Assembly (NCBI GenBank): GCA_963820545.1
Contig: CAWGAJ010000002.1
Coordinates: 496,001-560,000 of the forward strand
Source: CAWGAJ01 sp963820545
GTDB lineage: Bacteria; Planctomycetota; Planctomycetia; Pirellulales; Thermoguttaceae
DNA: 64,000 nucleotides
Direction: 5' to 3'
Position 1 is the stretch's first letter, and every line of letters begins with the position of its first letter. The notes below the pieces were generated by a model. That model did no database searches. It had not been told where the DNA came from and saw nothing but the letters and a program-made list of their open reading frames with translations. Positions 25,556-35,992 of this stretch are shown here, in pieces. A program made the translations under genes and the position numbers.

Positions 25556-27176
25556 CACGTTCTTCCTTTACGGGGAGAGGTAAGGCAAAGCGGAACGTCA
25601 GGCCCCGATGGGCATTTTTGACGGCTTCCAGGCATCCGCCGTGGGCTTCCACGATCGAGAGGCTAATGGCCAGGCCAAGTCCCATGCCGGATTGTTTTGT
25701 GGTGTAAAACGGCTCGAAGATGTGACTAAGTTCCGCGGCCTCGATGCCTTTTCCGGTATCGATCACCGCTACTTCCAACAGCCCCTCGGCATTGATTTCC
25801 GTGCGGAGGATTACCCGACGCAAGTCCGCGGAAAGATCGCGTACCGCCTCCATGGCGTTTTTTACCAGGTTGGTGATTACCTGTTCGATCTGGATTCGAT
25901 CAACGGCAATTCGCGGCAGATCAACGGCCAAGTCGGTTTCCACGCGGATGGACTGTGCGCGGGCTTCGATTTCCAACATGCCCAATACATTGATGACCAG
26001 ATCATTGATATTCTCAGGGGAACGGCTGGAATCGGCGCGGCGAACAAAGTCTCTTAAGCGGTGGATGATTTGGCCGGCCCGATCGGCTTGCAGGGAAATT
26101 TGCTCGATTGCATCCAGGAGCGTGTTCCGATCCTTAGTATACGATTTGGGGATCTTATGGAGGCAGGCCTGAGCAAAGTTGGAAATGGCTGTAAGCGGCT
26201 GATTCAATTCATGCGCCAATCCGCTTACCATTTGATTCATGGTGAACACGCGTCCCACGTGGGCCAATTGGTTGAGGTGTTGCTGGGCCTCTTCTTCGGC
26301 CCGGCGTTGTTGCGTTACATTGGTAATCACCACAATAAATCCCATGATATTGCCTTTGGCATCGCGCCTGTAGTTCCAATCAATTTTAAGATCGACATAT
26401 TTGCCGGTCAGTGTAAGACGACGGGAATAATAGCTAGCAGGAACCGGTTGCTCATGAAGTGCTTTCTCAAAAAATTGTCGGGCATCGGAAGGGTCGGGTT
26501 TTATGATGTCCCAGATGCATTTTCCCATCAAGGTTCCCTCGGGATACTCAAGGATATGATGATACGCCGTATTGGCAAAGATGATCGTCCAGTTGAGATC
26601 GACTTCCACAATCCCATGAGAGATGGTATCGACCAAGGTGCGAAAACGATTGCGTTCCTCAGATACGGCCTGTTCGGCGGCGGCACGCTGGGCGATTTCC
26701 TGGCGGAGTTCCCAGTTGGCGGCCTTAAGAATGGCCGAGCGTTGTTCCACGCTTTCTTCCAGGTCGTCGTGCAGTCGCTGGAGCATCAGTCCGGTTTGCT
26801 TGGATTCGGTAATATCTGCGTGACTTATCAGTACCCAACACTTGCCGTCGGAAGAGAATCGCGAGACCTGCATTTGGCACCAACACTGCTGATCTGCCCC
26901 AGAACAAGGACATTCCAGATAAAATGAATCTCGACGGCCGCCCAGGACGCTTTCGAGTTGCTCGACGGCATCCGGCCCTTTTTCGCCGCAAAGACCACCG
27001 GCGCGGCAAAGTTGCAGATAATTATCTCCCACGCCGAAATTTTCCGTCAACAAGCCGTTTGCTTTACAGTAGTCGATCCAGGCCTGATTGACCATGACGA
27101 TTTGTCCCTGGTCATCAAGCACGGCAATGCGCGCGGGCAAGGCTTGAAGGACGTTATGCAGAAACTCAGGGGACAT
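25518..27176 (-). CDS. PAS-domain sensor histidine kinase (FixL/TodS-like)
   Basis: Soluble sensor kinase partner of the FixJ-like regulator. Two PAS domains (about residues 5-125 and 170-295) flank a short coiled coil. The HisKA H-box MVSGLAHELNQPLTAISNFA and the HATPase with NLVKNAMEAV, VIDTGKGIEA and GMGLGLAISLSIVEAHGG follow. There is no transmembrane segment and no heme-binding pattern I can assert, so the ligand is unknown. The first PAS has several Cys residues (RAGGLCGEKGPD, YLECPCSGADQQCWC) that might bind a cofactor or metal. The stop lies inside the regulator gene. Confidence 0.93.
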   Translation of the reverse strand: MSPEFLHNVLQALPARIAVLDDQGQIVMVNQAWIDYCKANGLLTENFGVGDNYLQLCRAGGLCGEKGPDAVEQLESVLGGRRDSFYLECPCSGADQQCWCQMQVSRFSSDGKCWVLISHADITESKQTGLMLQRLHDDLEESVEQRSAILKAANWELRQEIAQRAAAEQAVSEERNRFRTLVDTISHGIVEVDLNWTIIFANTAYHHILEYPEGTLMGKCIWDIIKPDPSDARQFFEKALHEQPVPASYYSRRLTLTGKYVDLKIDWNYRRDAKGNIMGFIVVITNVTQQRRAEEEAQQHLNQLAHVGRVFTMNQMVSGLAHELNQPLTAISNFAQACLHKIPKSYTKDRNTLLDAIEQISLQADRAGQIIHRLRDFVRRADSSRSPENINDLVINVLGMLEIEARAQSIRVETDLAVDLPRIAVDRIQIEQVITNLVKNAMEAVRDLSADLRRVILRTEINAEGLLEVAVIDTGKGIEAAELSHIFEPFYTTKQSGMGLGLAISLSIVEAHGGCLEAVKNAHRGLTFRFALPLPVKEERDEQSGTHDFSGR

Positions 27177-27545
27177 ACGCGGATAGTCCTCCTTTTTTTC
27201 TGCGATGCTTTTTGCTTCCTTGCGGGCGGCGAGTGCGGTTTGAATGGCTAGGCTGGATTGTGGGAGGAAGGGGGGCAGAAGTTAATCGCATGTCAGCCAC
27301 ATTGTACATAGGCAATATCGCATGAAAAGACTATATTACGGTTTGTGGCGTGGATAACCACGGTTTATTATAATGTAATCACGAAAGCAACAAAGTATAT
27401 TTAACTAATTAATCAGATAAATATAAAAAAAACTTACAACCTTGAAATAACTTAGGATTAGTGCTGATATTTCGCCCCATTTGTGTACAGACTATACTCT
27501 CAATGAAGAGATTAAGTCACGCCTCGTAAATAGGATTTACCGATC
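27177..27545. other. Divergent intergenic region between the kinase and uxs
   Basis: AT-rich. A TTGTGG-N17-TATTAT-type arrangement near 27343-27371 (overlapping TATAAT) could be a sigma-70 promoter for uxs, but it leaves a long leader. No gene is seen. Confidence 0.35.
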
Positions 27546-28520
27546 GTGTCGACACTCAAGCGGATTTTGGTTACTGGAGGGGCGGGTTTTTTGGGCTCGC
27601 ACCTGTGCGAGCGATTGATCCAGCAGGGACACGACGTGATTTGTCTGGACAACTTTTTCACCTCGCAAAAGTCGAACATTGCACACTTGCTGCCGGTACC
27701 CAATTTTGAACTGATCCGGCATGACATTACCCTGCCAATTTATCTGGAAGTTGATGAAATATATAATCTTGCCTGTCCGGCCGCCCCAGGGCACTACCAA
27801 TACAACCCCATAAAAACCATGAAGACCTCGGTGCTGGGGGCAATCAATGTTTTAGGAATAGCCAAGCGCTGCCGGGCAAAGGTGCTCCAGGCCTCGACCA
27901 GCGAGGTCTACGGCGATCCGGACGTCCATCCGCAGCCGGAGACATATCGTGGGGCGGTCAACACCATTGGCCCGCGAGCCTGCTATGACGAAGGAAAAAG
28001 GGCAGCCGAAACACTTTTTATGGACTATCACCGCCGAAACAGGGTCAACATCAGAATTGTGCGGATTTTCAACACCTACGGCCCAAGGATGCATCCTTTC
28101 GACGGGCGCGTGATTTCCAATTTTATCCGTCAGGCCCTCTTGAGCGAAGAGATCACCATTTACGGCGATGGCAGCCAGACCCGCTCGTTTTGTTATTGTG
28201 ACGACCTAGTGGAAGGAATCATCAGGATGATGTCCGGTCCGGACGACTTTATTGGGCCGGTCAATTTAGGCAATCCAGGAGAATTCACCATTCGGGAACT
28301 GGCCGAGATGGTGCAGGAATTGACAAGCACTCGTTCCAAACTGGTTTTTTTGCCTTTGCCGGCAGACGATCCTGTTCAGCGCCAGCCCGACATCACGCTG
28401 GCTCGTAAACGACTCGATTGGGAACCAACAATGCCTCTGCGCGAGGGTCTGATCAAGACCATCCAGTGGTTCCGCTCGATCGATATCAGCCAATATCGGC
28501 CGCCCACGCCGCATTACTAG
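27546..28520 (+). CDS. UDP-glucuronate decarboxylase (UDP-xylose synthase-like)
   Basis: Short-chain dehydrogenase/reductase-type epimerase family enzyme that probably makes UDP-xylose from UDP-glucuronate for surface polysaccharide. The Rossmann motif is TGGAGFLGSHLCERL; the catalytic Ser/Glu region ASTSEVYGDPDVHPQPETY, the Tyr-Lys pair in ACYDEGKRAAE, and RIFNTYGPRMHPFDGRVISNF match UXS. Length 324 aa is normal. The apparent start is GTG at 27546; no strong Shine-Dalgarno is visible. Alternatives such as dTDP-glucose dehydratase are less likely because of the PRACYDEGKR signature. Confidence 0.92.
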   Translation: MSTLKRILVTGGAGFLGSHLCERLIQQGHDVICLDNFFTSQKSNIAHLLPVPNFELIRHDITLPIYLEVDEIYNLACPAAPGHYQYNPIKTMKTSVLGAINVLGIAKRCRAKVLQASTSEVYGDPDVHPQPETYRGAVNTIGPRACYDEGKRAAETLFMDYHRRNRVNIRIVRIFNTYGPRMHPFDGRVISNFIRQALLSEEITIYGDGSQTRSFCYCDDLVEGIIRMMSGPDDFIGPVNLGNPGEFTIRELAEMVQELTSTRSKLVFLPLPADDPVQRQPDITLARKRLDWEPTMPLREGLIKTIQWFRSIDISQYRPPTPHY

Positions 28521-28538
28521 GGTTCAGGGTTCAGAACT

Positions 28539-28829
28539 CTATTCCCCTACGTAATGAATAAGCGCCATGAAGCGGGCGCGTTTGATGGCCTTGGTTACGG
28601 CATGTTGACTGGCGGCGGTGCAGCCGCTCTTGCGCCGGCTGATGATTTTTCCCTGCCGGTTCGTGAGCTTTTTCAGCAATTCCACGTCTTTGTAATCCAC
28701 GTACATGGGTCGGGGACGCTGGCCATCGACAAAGATGGGGTCTCTCTTTTTGCTGCGAACCTTGGTTTTGGCGCGCCGCTTGCTTATCTTGTTGATTTGC
28801 AGTTTTCTGGCCACTGGTTTACTCGACAA
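28539..28829 (-). CDS. rpsR: 30S ribosomal protein S18
   Basis: Small-subunit protein. The core shows YVDYKDVELLKKLTNRQGKI, ISRRKSGCTAASQHAVTKAI and KRARFMALIHY. Compared with E. coli S18 (75 aa) there is an extra ~20-residue basic N-terminus (KISKRRAKTKVRSKKRD). It is alone here, not next to rpsF or rplI. A GGTTCAG repeat ends just past its stop. Confidence 0.96.
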   Translation of the reverse strand: MSSKPVARKLQINKISKRRAKTKVRSKKRDPIFVDGQRPRPMYVDYKDVELLKKLTNRQGKIISRRKSGCTAASQHAVTKAIKRARFMALIHYVGE

Positions 28830-29149
28830 AAAGTGCCTGGGATATTTGAGTTCGGGACGCTTGATTTATTAGTGCGAATTTCACATAAACAATTTAGTTT
28901 ACAAAAAAAGAACTATAAAACAAGGGCGTCTGTCACTTCAAGCATTTTATGAGCCCATTCCAAAAGCCCTACCACCAGAAGGAAGGGTAGGGCGACGGCT
29001 TTGGCCAAAAGCTTATCCTAAAAGGCATACCATCATTCTGAGCACAGCGAAGGACCTCTATATTGTTGAACAGATTCTTCGCTGTGCTCGGGAGATTCTT
29101 CGCCGTGCTCAGAATGACATAGATGGGAAAGGGGCGTTTTCGGATATGA
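28830..29149. other. Spacer between rpsR and the propeller array
   Basis: Holds a stem-loop (AGCCCTACC...GGTAGGGC, about 28964-28993), the end motif AGCTTATCCTAAAA of the REP-like family (about 29010), and the palindromic repeat at 29033-29124. No gene is seen. Confidence 0.5.
29033..29124. repeat. Palindromic repeat, TTCTGAGCACAGCGAAG family (three arms)
   Basis: Arms CATTCTGAGCACAGCGAAGG, GATTCTTCGCTGTGCTCGGG and GATTCTTCGCCGTGCTCAGA lie in succession; related to 9597-9682. Confidence 0.8.
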
Positions 29150-31167
29150 TTAATCGCTACCCGGTTTTACGAATTTTCGCCACCTGCCATAGCCCAAGGG
29201 CAGAGTGCTCCCACGGTCAACAGGAGCCAGATCGATGGTTCGGGGACCGGGCTGAAGTCGGTTCCCAAAGCCTCGCCGGTAGTGGGCGAGATGCTGAGTT
29301 TCGCGCCGCTGCCGATGTAGAGGTGAGTCAATTGAATGCAACTGGCGTTTACATTGCCACTGAGAATATTCATGCCGTAAGAGCCGCTTACGCCGCCGGA
29401 TAAAGTGAGCGTGCCAGAACCACTGATGTCCACGTCGTTATTGAGGAGTACCTGGGCGGCGATAGTATGCGTGCCGGCCAGGGAAATCGTGGAATCGGCG
29501 CCGGAATTATCCAGGGTCAGGGCGTACCCGCTGGTGCTCTGAATCGTGGTGCTGGTGGTGGCGGTAAAAATGAGGTTGCCGACCGTTCGCCCGGCGGTGA
29601 GCATATTCACCACGCTGTTGCCGCTAGACTGATTGCCGAAGCGGACGCAGGTCCATTTTCCGTCCGGGGGCAGGGCGGCGTTGGTCCAGTTGGCGGTCAC
29701 GCCCCAGTTGGTCGCGCCGGCAGTATTGCCGCCCGCCCAGTCGACAGTGATATTTGATCGCAACCAGTGCAGCGCGTCCCATTCCAGGACGGAAACCGGT
29801 TGCGCTCCCGAGCTGCGGCTGCCGTCAGCATTGGCAAATGCCGGTTCGTAAAACAGATCCAGAATGTTTTCATTTTTCCAGCGTACTTCGTCATAGATGG
29901 GTTCATAGCGGCCGCTGTCCGCGGTGGTCAGATTCACGTAATTCCAGGTGGTCTTATTCGTGCTGTAGTAGGCGGTGACCACGTTGTTTTGATCGTTGGA
30001 GCGGGTAATGACGATGGTCCGGCCGTCGGGATCGACCACTACGATTGGTCGTCCCATCTGGCGGATCTTAGTAGCGTCGTTATCCGTTATTTTGGAATCG
30101 GAGACGGTGCGATTGGAAATCTGGGAGGTTTGCCAGGACGATCCGTCGTAATACTCCAGCATATATTGTCGGGTATTGCCGTCGGGGGCCCAATAGGTGG
30201 CGATAATGGGATTGTTGTTGGCATCCACGGTCATGCTCGTCTGGTTTATCAGCGACATGCCCGTGTTAAGGGACTTGATGATGCCGCCGTTGGCTGTCGT
30301 GGAGTTGTTCAGGGTGATGGGCACGGTTTGGCTGGAGCCGACCTTTGTCAACCAGGTGCTGAGGTTTTCGCTCGTGGCGTAGGCGTACATGATGTCGTGG
30401 TTGGACTGGAAATCGGCTGTTTCCCGCCAGACCCAAGACATTTGCACGCGTCCCTGGCTGTCGAAGACCCAATTGTTCGAATAGGCGCAGCGTTCATTGC
30501 TCCAGCCGCCGTAATAGTAGCTGCCGGTAAGGCCGTTGATCAGCGTTGTGGGCGAAGCGGCCCAAGTATCGTCGTCCGTGTTGTAGCGGGTGTACAAAGA
30601 GTTGCCGCTGCCCGAGGCGCCGGTGCGATAGACGAACAACAAATCGCCGTCGGAGAGATTGTAAAACTCGGGATACGTTGTGGCAGTTCCGACGTTGGGT
30701 ATGGTACTGGTGTTAAATGAGATCGAGCCGGTGTTGAGAACCGAGGCGGTGGACTTGGCATAATTTAAGACGTTGCCATGCATCCCCCAAGACATATGCA
30801 TGTATCCGTTGCCGTCGATGCCGAAGCTAATCACGTCGTGATCGTCTGTGACGGCGAAGGCGGTGTAAGTGGTGGTGTACGAATTCCACGTGTTTGTGGA
30901 TTTATCGCGGCGTGCGATAGTGACGTGCGGGGTAAGACCGTTATTATCGTTATTATAATAAGCGACGAATTGATAATTTCCGACCGTGTAAATGGCGTTG
31001 TTACGGAAGGAGCAGGTGTCGATGCCGTTGCCATAACCCGCCGTGGTGACTTGAGACCAGGAGACGTATGCCGCGTCGCCAAAGGCCGCAGACAACAGCC
31101 CGAATCCGCCGAGAAACAAAACGAGCAATGCGCGAAAGAAGGAAGCAGAATTAAATCTTAATAGCAT
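29150..31167 (-). CDS. Secreted BNR-4-type propeller protein with PEP-CTERM, copy 1 (frameshift near C-terminus)
   Basis: First of five tandem paralogues. Start MLLRFNSASFFRALLVLFLG then SAAFGDA is a signal peptide. Residues ~30-470 form a repeat propeller resembling BNR-4 (PF15892) proteins; the blade TDDHDVISFGIDGNGYMHMS with WGMH resembles the DDH...GAH pattern of PL24/PL25-type polysaccharide lyases. A ~190-residue beta-rich module follows (NITVDWAGGNTAGATNWGVT, ADSTISLAGTHTIAAQVLLN). The PEP-CTERM signal VPEPSIWLLLTVGALC then loses frame at about 29200; restoring one base gives GYGRWRKFVKPGSD, the expected Arg-rich end. The activity is not established; an uronate polysaccharide lyase or binding role is inference. 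A longer frame starts at 31221, but the MLLR start matches copy 2. Confidence 0.85.
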
Positions 31168-31227
31168 GATGATACTGTTATTTTGTCTCAAATGTATTAC
31201 ATTTTCCTTACTGTTTCTCATGCACGA

Positions 31228-31266
31228 TAAAAAACACGCCGGGCTGCCGCAAAGGGCCCGGGGTGC
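31228..31266 (-). terminator. Rho-independent terminator after propeller copy 2
   Basis: On the minus strand a GC-rich stem (CCCCGGGCCC...GCCCGGCGTG) is followed by TTTTTTATC. Equivalent hairpins follow copies 3 and 4. Confidence 0.75.
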
Positions 31267-31297
31267 CTGGTCATTTTTGCTTAATCACACCCTGTTT

Positions 31298-33265
31298 TTA
31301 ACGAAATTTACGCCACCTGCCAGATCCCCAGGCGCACCACGCTCCCACGGCCAAGAGGAGCCACGCATTTGGTTCGGGGACCGGGCTGAAGTCGGTTCCC
31401 AAAGGCTCGCTGGCACTTGCCATGATGGCGAGTTTCACGCCGCTGCCGATGTAAAGGTGAGTCAATTGAATACTTGCCGCGTTTATATTGCCGCTAAGGA
31501 TATTCATGCCGTAAGAGCCGCTTACGCCGCCGGATAAATTGAGCGTGCCCGTACCGCTGATGTCCAGGTCGTTATTGAGGAGTACCTGGGCGGCGATAGT
31601 ATGCGTGCCGGCCAGGGAAATCGTGGAATCGGCGCCGGAATTATCCAGGGTAAGGCTGTAGGCGGTGGTGCCCGTACTCTGAATCGTGGTGCCGGTGGAG
31701 GCGGTAAAAATGAGGTTGCCCACCGTTCGCCCGGTGGTGAGCATATTCACCACGCTGTTGCCGCTAGACTGATTGCCGAAGCGGACGCAGGTCCATTTTC
31801 CGTCCGGAGGCAGGGCGGCGTTAGTCCAGTTTGCCGTCACGCCCCAGTTGGTCGCGCCGGCAGTATTGCCGCCCGCCCAGTCGACAGTGATATTCGCTCG
31901 CAACCAGTGCAGCGCGTCCCATTCCAGGACGGAAACCATGCTGTTGCTATTGAGATCCGGTTCATAAAACAAAGCCAATATGCCGTCGCGCTTCCAGCGA
32001 ACCGGATCGGCTATCGGCTCATAATCGCCGGAATTATCCGTGGTCAACTCCGCAAAGCTCCAATTCTGTTTATCCGTGCTATAAGCGACCTTTACATGAT
32101 TTAAATTTGGCGTCGTATCTCCAGCGTCCCTGTAGCGTATCACGACCAGCGTGCGATCGTCTTGATCGACCAATACGACGGGCCGGCCCATCTCGCGCAC
32201 ATCACCGTCGTCTTGCATAGATTCGTTCGGCCGGTTAGTTATTTGCGAAGTGCGCCACTGCGTTCCGTCGTGATAAAGCAGCATGTATTGACGTGTATTA
32301 TTGCCTGTGGCGTAGCCGGGTGCCCACCACATCGATACTATCGGGCGGTCCTGCGAATCCACGGTCATGCTGCACTGGTTCATCAGCGATGAGTTTTGTG
32401 CAAGTGGCTTAATTATTTCCGCGGTGCCTTGGGTTATGGGCAACGAATAAGGAGTGCCGTCAAACTTTCGCCAAGTAGCCCCTTGATCCGTCGATTTGGC
32501 GTACATGATGTCATGATTGGTATTATAGTCCGATGTTTCCCGCCAGTTCCACGTCATTTGAATATTCCCCGCGTGGTCGAGAACGAGATTATTCGCGTAA
32601 GCATTAACATTGTAGCTTCCAACGACCCCGTCGATTATCGGATTCGGATAATTTATTCGAGACCAGTGGTCGGTGGCGGTATCGTAACGGTTCATTACCG
32701 TATCGCCCCCTCCCGAAGCTCCGAGGCGTATTTCAAACAATAAGTCGCCATCGGGAAGCTTATAGAATTCGGGATAAGTAGCGCTGTTCTCCTGGCCGGA
32801 GCCGGTCATGTTGTTTTGCTGCGGATTAAACGCTATGGGACTGTTGTTTAATACCGAAGCGGTGGTTTGGCTATACTGCATCGTGTTGTTGTGCAAGCCC
32901 CAAACCATGTGCATAAGCCCGTCGCCATCGATGCCGAAGCTGATTACGTCGTGATCGTCGGCAAGGTTTACGGCCGTGAAAGTGCTATAGTGAAATACAT
33001 CCCAATTATCGCTGCCCAGAGTGCGCCGGGCCACGGTGGCATATCCGCTGGTGTCATAATATGCGGCAAATTGGTAATTGCCTTCGGTTAATACCGCGCT
33101 GCGGCGAAATGCGACTGTGTTGGTGCCGTAGCCGTAGCCCATGCCGATGTTCGACCAGGTGACATACGGGGCGTCGCCAAAGGCCGAGGACAAAAGGCCA
33201 AATCCGCTGATAGACAAAACGAGAAACACGCGAAAGAAGGAAGAAGAATTAGATCTCAATAGCAT
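31298..33265 (-). CDS. Secreted BNR-4-type propeller protein with PEP-CTERM, copy 2
   Basis: Intact 655-aa member of the array. Signal peptide MLLRSNSSSFFRVFLVLSIS then GLLSSAFGDA; propeller with ADDHDVISFGIDGDGLMHMV, NTNHDIMYAKSTDQGATWRK, YEPIADPVRWKRDGILALFYEP; then the C-terminal beta module almost identical to copies 1 and 4 from SVLEWDALHWLRANITVDW onward, and VPEPNAWLLLAVGAWCAWGS then GRWRKFR. The PEP-CTERM tail implies export and sorting by an exosortase-like enzyme, not encoded here. The propeller half differs far more from its neighbours than the C-terminal half. A terminator follows at 31228-31266. Confidence 0.88.
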   Translation of the reverse strand: MLLRSNSSSFFRVFLVLSISGFGLLSSAFGDAPYVTWSNIGMGYGYGTNTVAFRRSAVLTEGNYQFAAYYDTSGYATVARRTLGSDNWDVFHYSTFTAVNLADDHDVISFGIDGDGLMHMVWGLHNNTMQYSQTTASVLNNSPIAFNPQQNNMTGSGQENSATYPEFYKLPDGDLLFEIRLGASGGGDTVMNRYDTATDHWSRINYPNPIIDGVVGSYNVNAYANNLVLDHAGNIQMTWNWRETSDYNTNHDIMYAKSTDQGATWRKFDGTPYSLPITQGTAEIIKPLAQNSSLMNQCSMTVDSQDRPIVSMWWAPGYATGNNTRQYMLLYHDGTQWRTSQITNRPNESMQDDGDVREMGRPVVLVDQDDRTLVVIRYRDAGDTTPNLNHVKVAYSTDKQNWSFAELTTDNSGDYEPIADPVRWKRDGILALFYEPDLNSNSMVSVLEWDALHWLRANITVDWAGGNTAGATNWGVTANWTNAALPPDGKWTCVRFGNQSSGNSVVNMLTTGRTVGNLIFTASTGTTIQSTGTTAYSLTLDNSGADSTISLAGTHTIAAQVLLNNDLDISGTGTLNLSGGVSGSYGMNILSGNINAASIQLTHLYIGSGVKLAIMASASEPLGTDFSPVPEPNAWLLLAVGAWCAWGSGRWRKFR

Positions 33266-33369
33266 GATACCACCATTAGTCAGTGTAAGATGAATGATAG
33301 TGTTTTGTATATAGATAGTATGCCCTTGATCAAAAACTCCTCCTCTGGAAAGTTGTATAAATATATTTA

Positions 33370-33484
33370 GAGCCTATCCCAAAATAAATTCCAGAATAAT
33401 TACAGTTGCTTAATTGCCCTCACCCTGGCCCTCTCCCCGACCACTGCGTGGTGCCTGGAGAGGGTCCTTTTGGGATAGGCTCTT
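33370..33484. repeat. Large REP-like element with GAGCCTATCCCAAAA arms
   Basis: Nested palindrome: outer 15-bp arms and an inner CCACTGCGTGG stem. A diverged relative is at 43203-43335. Confidence 0.85.
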
Positions 33485-33775
33485 AGTGTTTAAGGCGCCC
33501 GACACGCACCCGATTTTCAAAATAAAAAAACCTTAAAATGTCAACAAACACACATATTTTTATCTTAACGAAAATGGCAGAAAAACACAACAAAAGAGTG
33601 TGTGAATTGGAAAAGGTATAGTTTTTTATCTCCGCCGCCAGATTTAATAGCCACCACAGAGCGGCATTAGGCCCCGCCATCGCCCGTAAAAACCTGGACA
33701 AAGGGGCATGATGGAAATTATTTTGTGTTTTTTTACATAATTTCAAGATATAAAAAACAGCTTCTCAGACCATAA

Positions 33776-33812
33776 AGAAAACACGTCGGGCTGCCGCAAA
33801 GAGCCCGGCGTG
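33776..33812 (-). terminator. Rho-independent terminator after propeller copy 3
   Basis: CACGCCGGGCT-loop-AGCCCGACGTG stem of 11 bp followed on the minus strand by TTTTCTTTATG. Confidence 0.8.
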
Positions 33813-33844
33813 CTTGGTCATTTTTGTTTAATCGCTATTCTGTT

Positions 33845-35862
33845 TCAACGGAATTTGCGCCACCGGCCGTAGCCCAAGGCGCAGAGCGCCCCGATAGTCA
33901 ACAGGAGCCAGGTTGATGGCTCGGGGACCGGATTGAACTGGGCCCCCAAAGGCTCGCCGGCACTTGCCATGATGGCGAGTTTCGCGCCGCTGCCGATGTA
34001 AAGGTGACTCAATTGAATACTTGCCGCGTTTATATTGCCGCTAAGGATATTCATGCCGTGATCGCCGCTTATGCCGCCGGATAAATTGAGCGTGCCCGTG
34101 CCGCTAATGTCCACGTCGTTATTAAGGAGTACCTGGGCGGCGATAGTATGCGTGCCGGCCAGGGAAATCGTGGAATCGGCGCCGGAATTATCCAGGGTGA
34201 GCTGGTACAGAGGGCCAGTGCTCATAATCGTGGTGGTGGTGTCGGCAAGAAAAGTGATGTTGCCGACCGTTAGTCCGGTCGACATCATATCCACCGTGCC
34301 GTTAGTGTTAGCATTGCCGAAGCGGAAATTATAGCCCGCACCATTCGGGGCGTGGGAGACGGAATAGGTGTTTACCTTCCAGTTCGCCGCCGAGTTGACC
34401 GCACCGGAAGAATTGCCGCCCTGCCAGTCCCAGATAGTATTTGTAATAAAATACGACCGCGCGTTCCATTCCAACAGCGAAACCATGGTATTGCTTGTGC
34501 TGGGAACCGGTTGGTAGAACAGATCCAGGACGCCGTTATTTTGCCAATTATTCTTATCGTAGTTAGCCTCGTATCTCTTCATGTCGGTCCCGGGAGTCAA
34601 ATCGAGGTAGCTCCAGTGTTGCTTGTCCGTGCTGTAGTACACAATAATATTATTTCTGTTTGTAGTACCGAATATATCCTTATTCTCATTGGCGACTCTA
34701 TCTTCATTATAGCGCACTACAACCAAGGTGCGATCGTCTTGATCGGCTAATACCACGGGTCGCCCCATTTCGCGGATGTTGGTTGCATTATTATCCGTGA
34801 TTTTAGGTTCCGTGGGCCGATTGGTGATCTGTGAAGTTTGCCAGTTCGTGCCGTTGTAATACACCAACTCGTATTGCGCACCGCGGTGGAGTTCGTACTG
34901 CCCCCGGGCGCCCAATAGGTTGCAATCATCGGGCGACCGTAGAGATCGTCGGTCATGTCCGTATGGTTCATCAAGGAGGAACCCTGCGGGATCGATACCA
35001 CGGCTTGATTTGGAGAGCTTACGGTCACAGGCGATGTGCCGCTGTTTATGGCCGCACCGGTAATCGACGTCCAAGTTGTTCCATCTGTGGACTGGGCGAA
35101 GTTTATGTCGTGATTGGTTTGGTAATCGGAGGTTTCACGCCAAGTCCAACTAATTTTATAATGCCCTTGACTGTCGATGACCGTGGTATTCAAGTAGGCA
35201 TTCTGATTCGAAGAAAGTCCGTCGAACACCGGCGCCATGACCGCGGACCATGTGCCGGCACTGGCATTATAGCGGTTCAGATACATATTAGCGTTGCCCG
35301 ATTCGCCGGCGAAATACCAAAACAGCAGATCGCCCGAACCGGGAACATTGTAAAATTGGGGGTAACAAAGGGAGGCTGCCTTGCCGCCTATGTTCGACAC
35401 AGGCATCGAGGATGCTTGGCTGCTGTAAAAACTGATCGGATTATTATTTAGAACCGAAGCGGTCGACGTGGTGTAGTTGAGAGCGCTGCGCAGCATGCCC
35501 CAGGACATGTGCATCAGCCCGTTGCCGTCGACGGCTATGCTGATTATCCGGTGATCATCGCTAGGATCAACGACAAAACTGGTAGTGGTTATGTTCCATG
35601 AAGTGGAACCCAATTGACGGCGGGCGATATTAACCGTTTGGCTCGTATTGTAATAGGCAACGAACTGATAGTTACCGGAGGTATAGACTGAATATTTGGC
35701 GAAGGGCATCGTATTGGTGTCGGCGGCCGAGTAACCCAGGCCGATATTCAAATAAGTAACGGTTGGAGTTTGGCCGAAGGCCGCAGACAACAGCCCGAAT
35801 CCGCCGAGAAACAAAACGAGCAATGCGCGAAAGAAGGAAGCAGAATTAAATCTCAATAGCAT
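33845..35862 (-). CDS. Secreted BNR-4-type propeller protein with PEP-CTERM, copy 3 (one apparent frameshift)
   Basis: Signal peptide MLLRFNSASFFRALLVLFLG as in copy 1; propeller with PSDDHRIISIAVDGNGLMHM then SWGM, where the usual DDHDVISFGIDG blade motif has changed to DDHRIISIAVDG. The frame breaks at 34875/34876: after WAPGGSTNSTAVR the sequence continues in another frame as QYELVYYNGTNWQTSQITNR. One missing C in GTGCGCC repairs it to 672 aa. The C-terminal module (TIWDWQGGNSSGAVNSAANW) is more divergent than in copies 1, 2 and 4 over its first part but similar from LTLDNSGADSTISLAG on. Ends VPEPSTWLLLTIGALCALGY then GRWRKFR. Confidence 0.85.
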
Positions 35863-35922
35863 GATGATACTGTTATTTTCTCTCACATGTATTACATTTT
35901 CCTTACTGTTTCTCATGCACGA

Positions 35923-35960
35923 TAAAAAACACGTCGGGCTGCCGCAAAGGGCCCGGCGTG
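35923..35960 (-). terminator. Rho-independent terminator after propeller copy 4
   Basis: CACGCCGGGC-loop-GCCCGACGTG stem followed by TTTTTTATC on the minus strand; nearly identical to 31228-31266. Confidence 0.8.
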
Positions 35961-35992
35961 CCTGGTCATTTTTGCTTAATCACACCCTGTTT

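Larger units (their letters stand above)
33266..33844. other. 579-bp spacer between propeller copies 3 and 2
   Basis: Contains a large REP-like element (33370-33484) with outer arms GAGCCTATCCCAAAA and TTTTGGGATAGGCTC around CCCTCACCCTGGCCCTCTCC...GGAGAGGG. Downstream are AT-rich DNA with no convincing gene (an 87-codon minus frame at 33483-33746 has no recognisable features) and the terminator of copy 3. Confidence 0.6.

Noticed and set aside
29767..30720. 317-codon plus-strand frame opposite propeller copy 1 (similar ones opposite copies 2-5)
   Set aside because: It recurs because the genes it mirrors are paralogues; Gly/Val-rich shadow without start signal.
33483..33746. 87-codon minus frame in the propeller spacer
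   Set aside because: AT-rich, no features, starts in spacer and ends inside a REP-like element.
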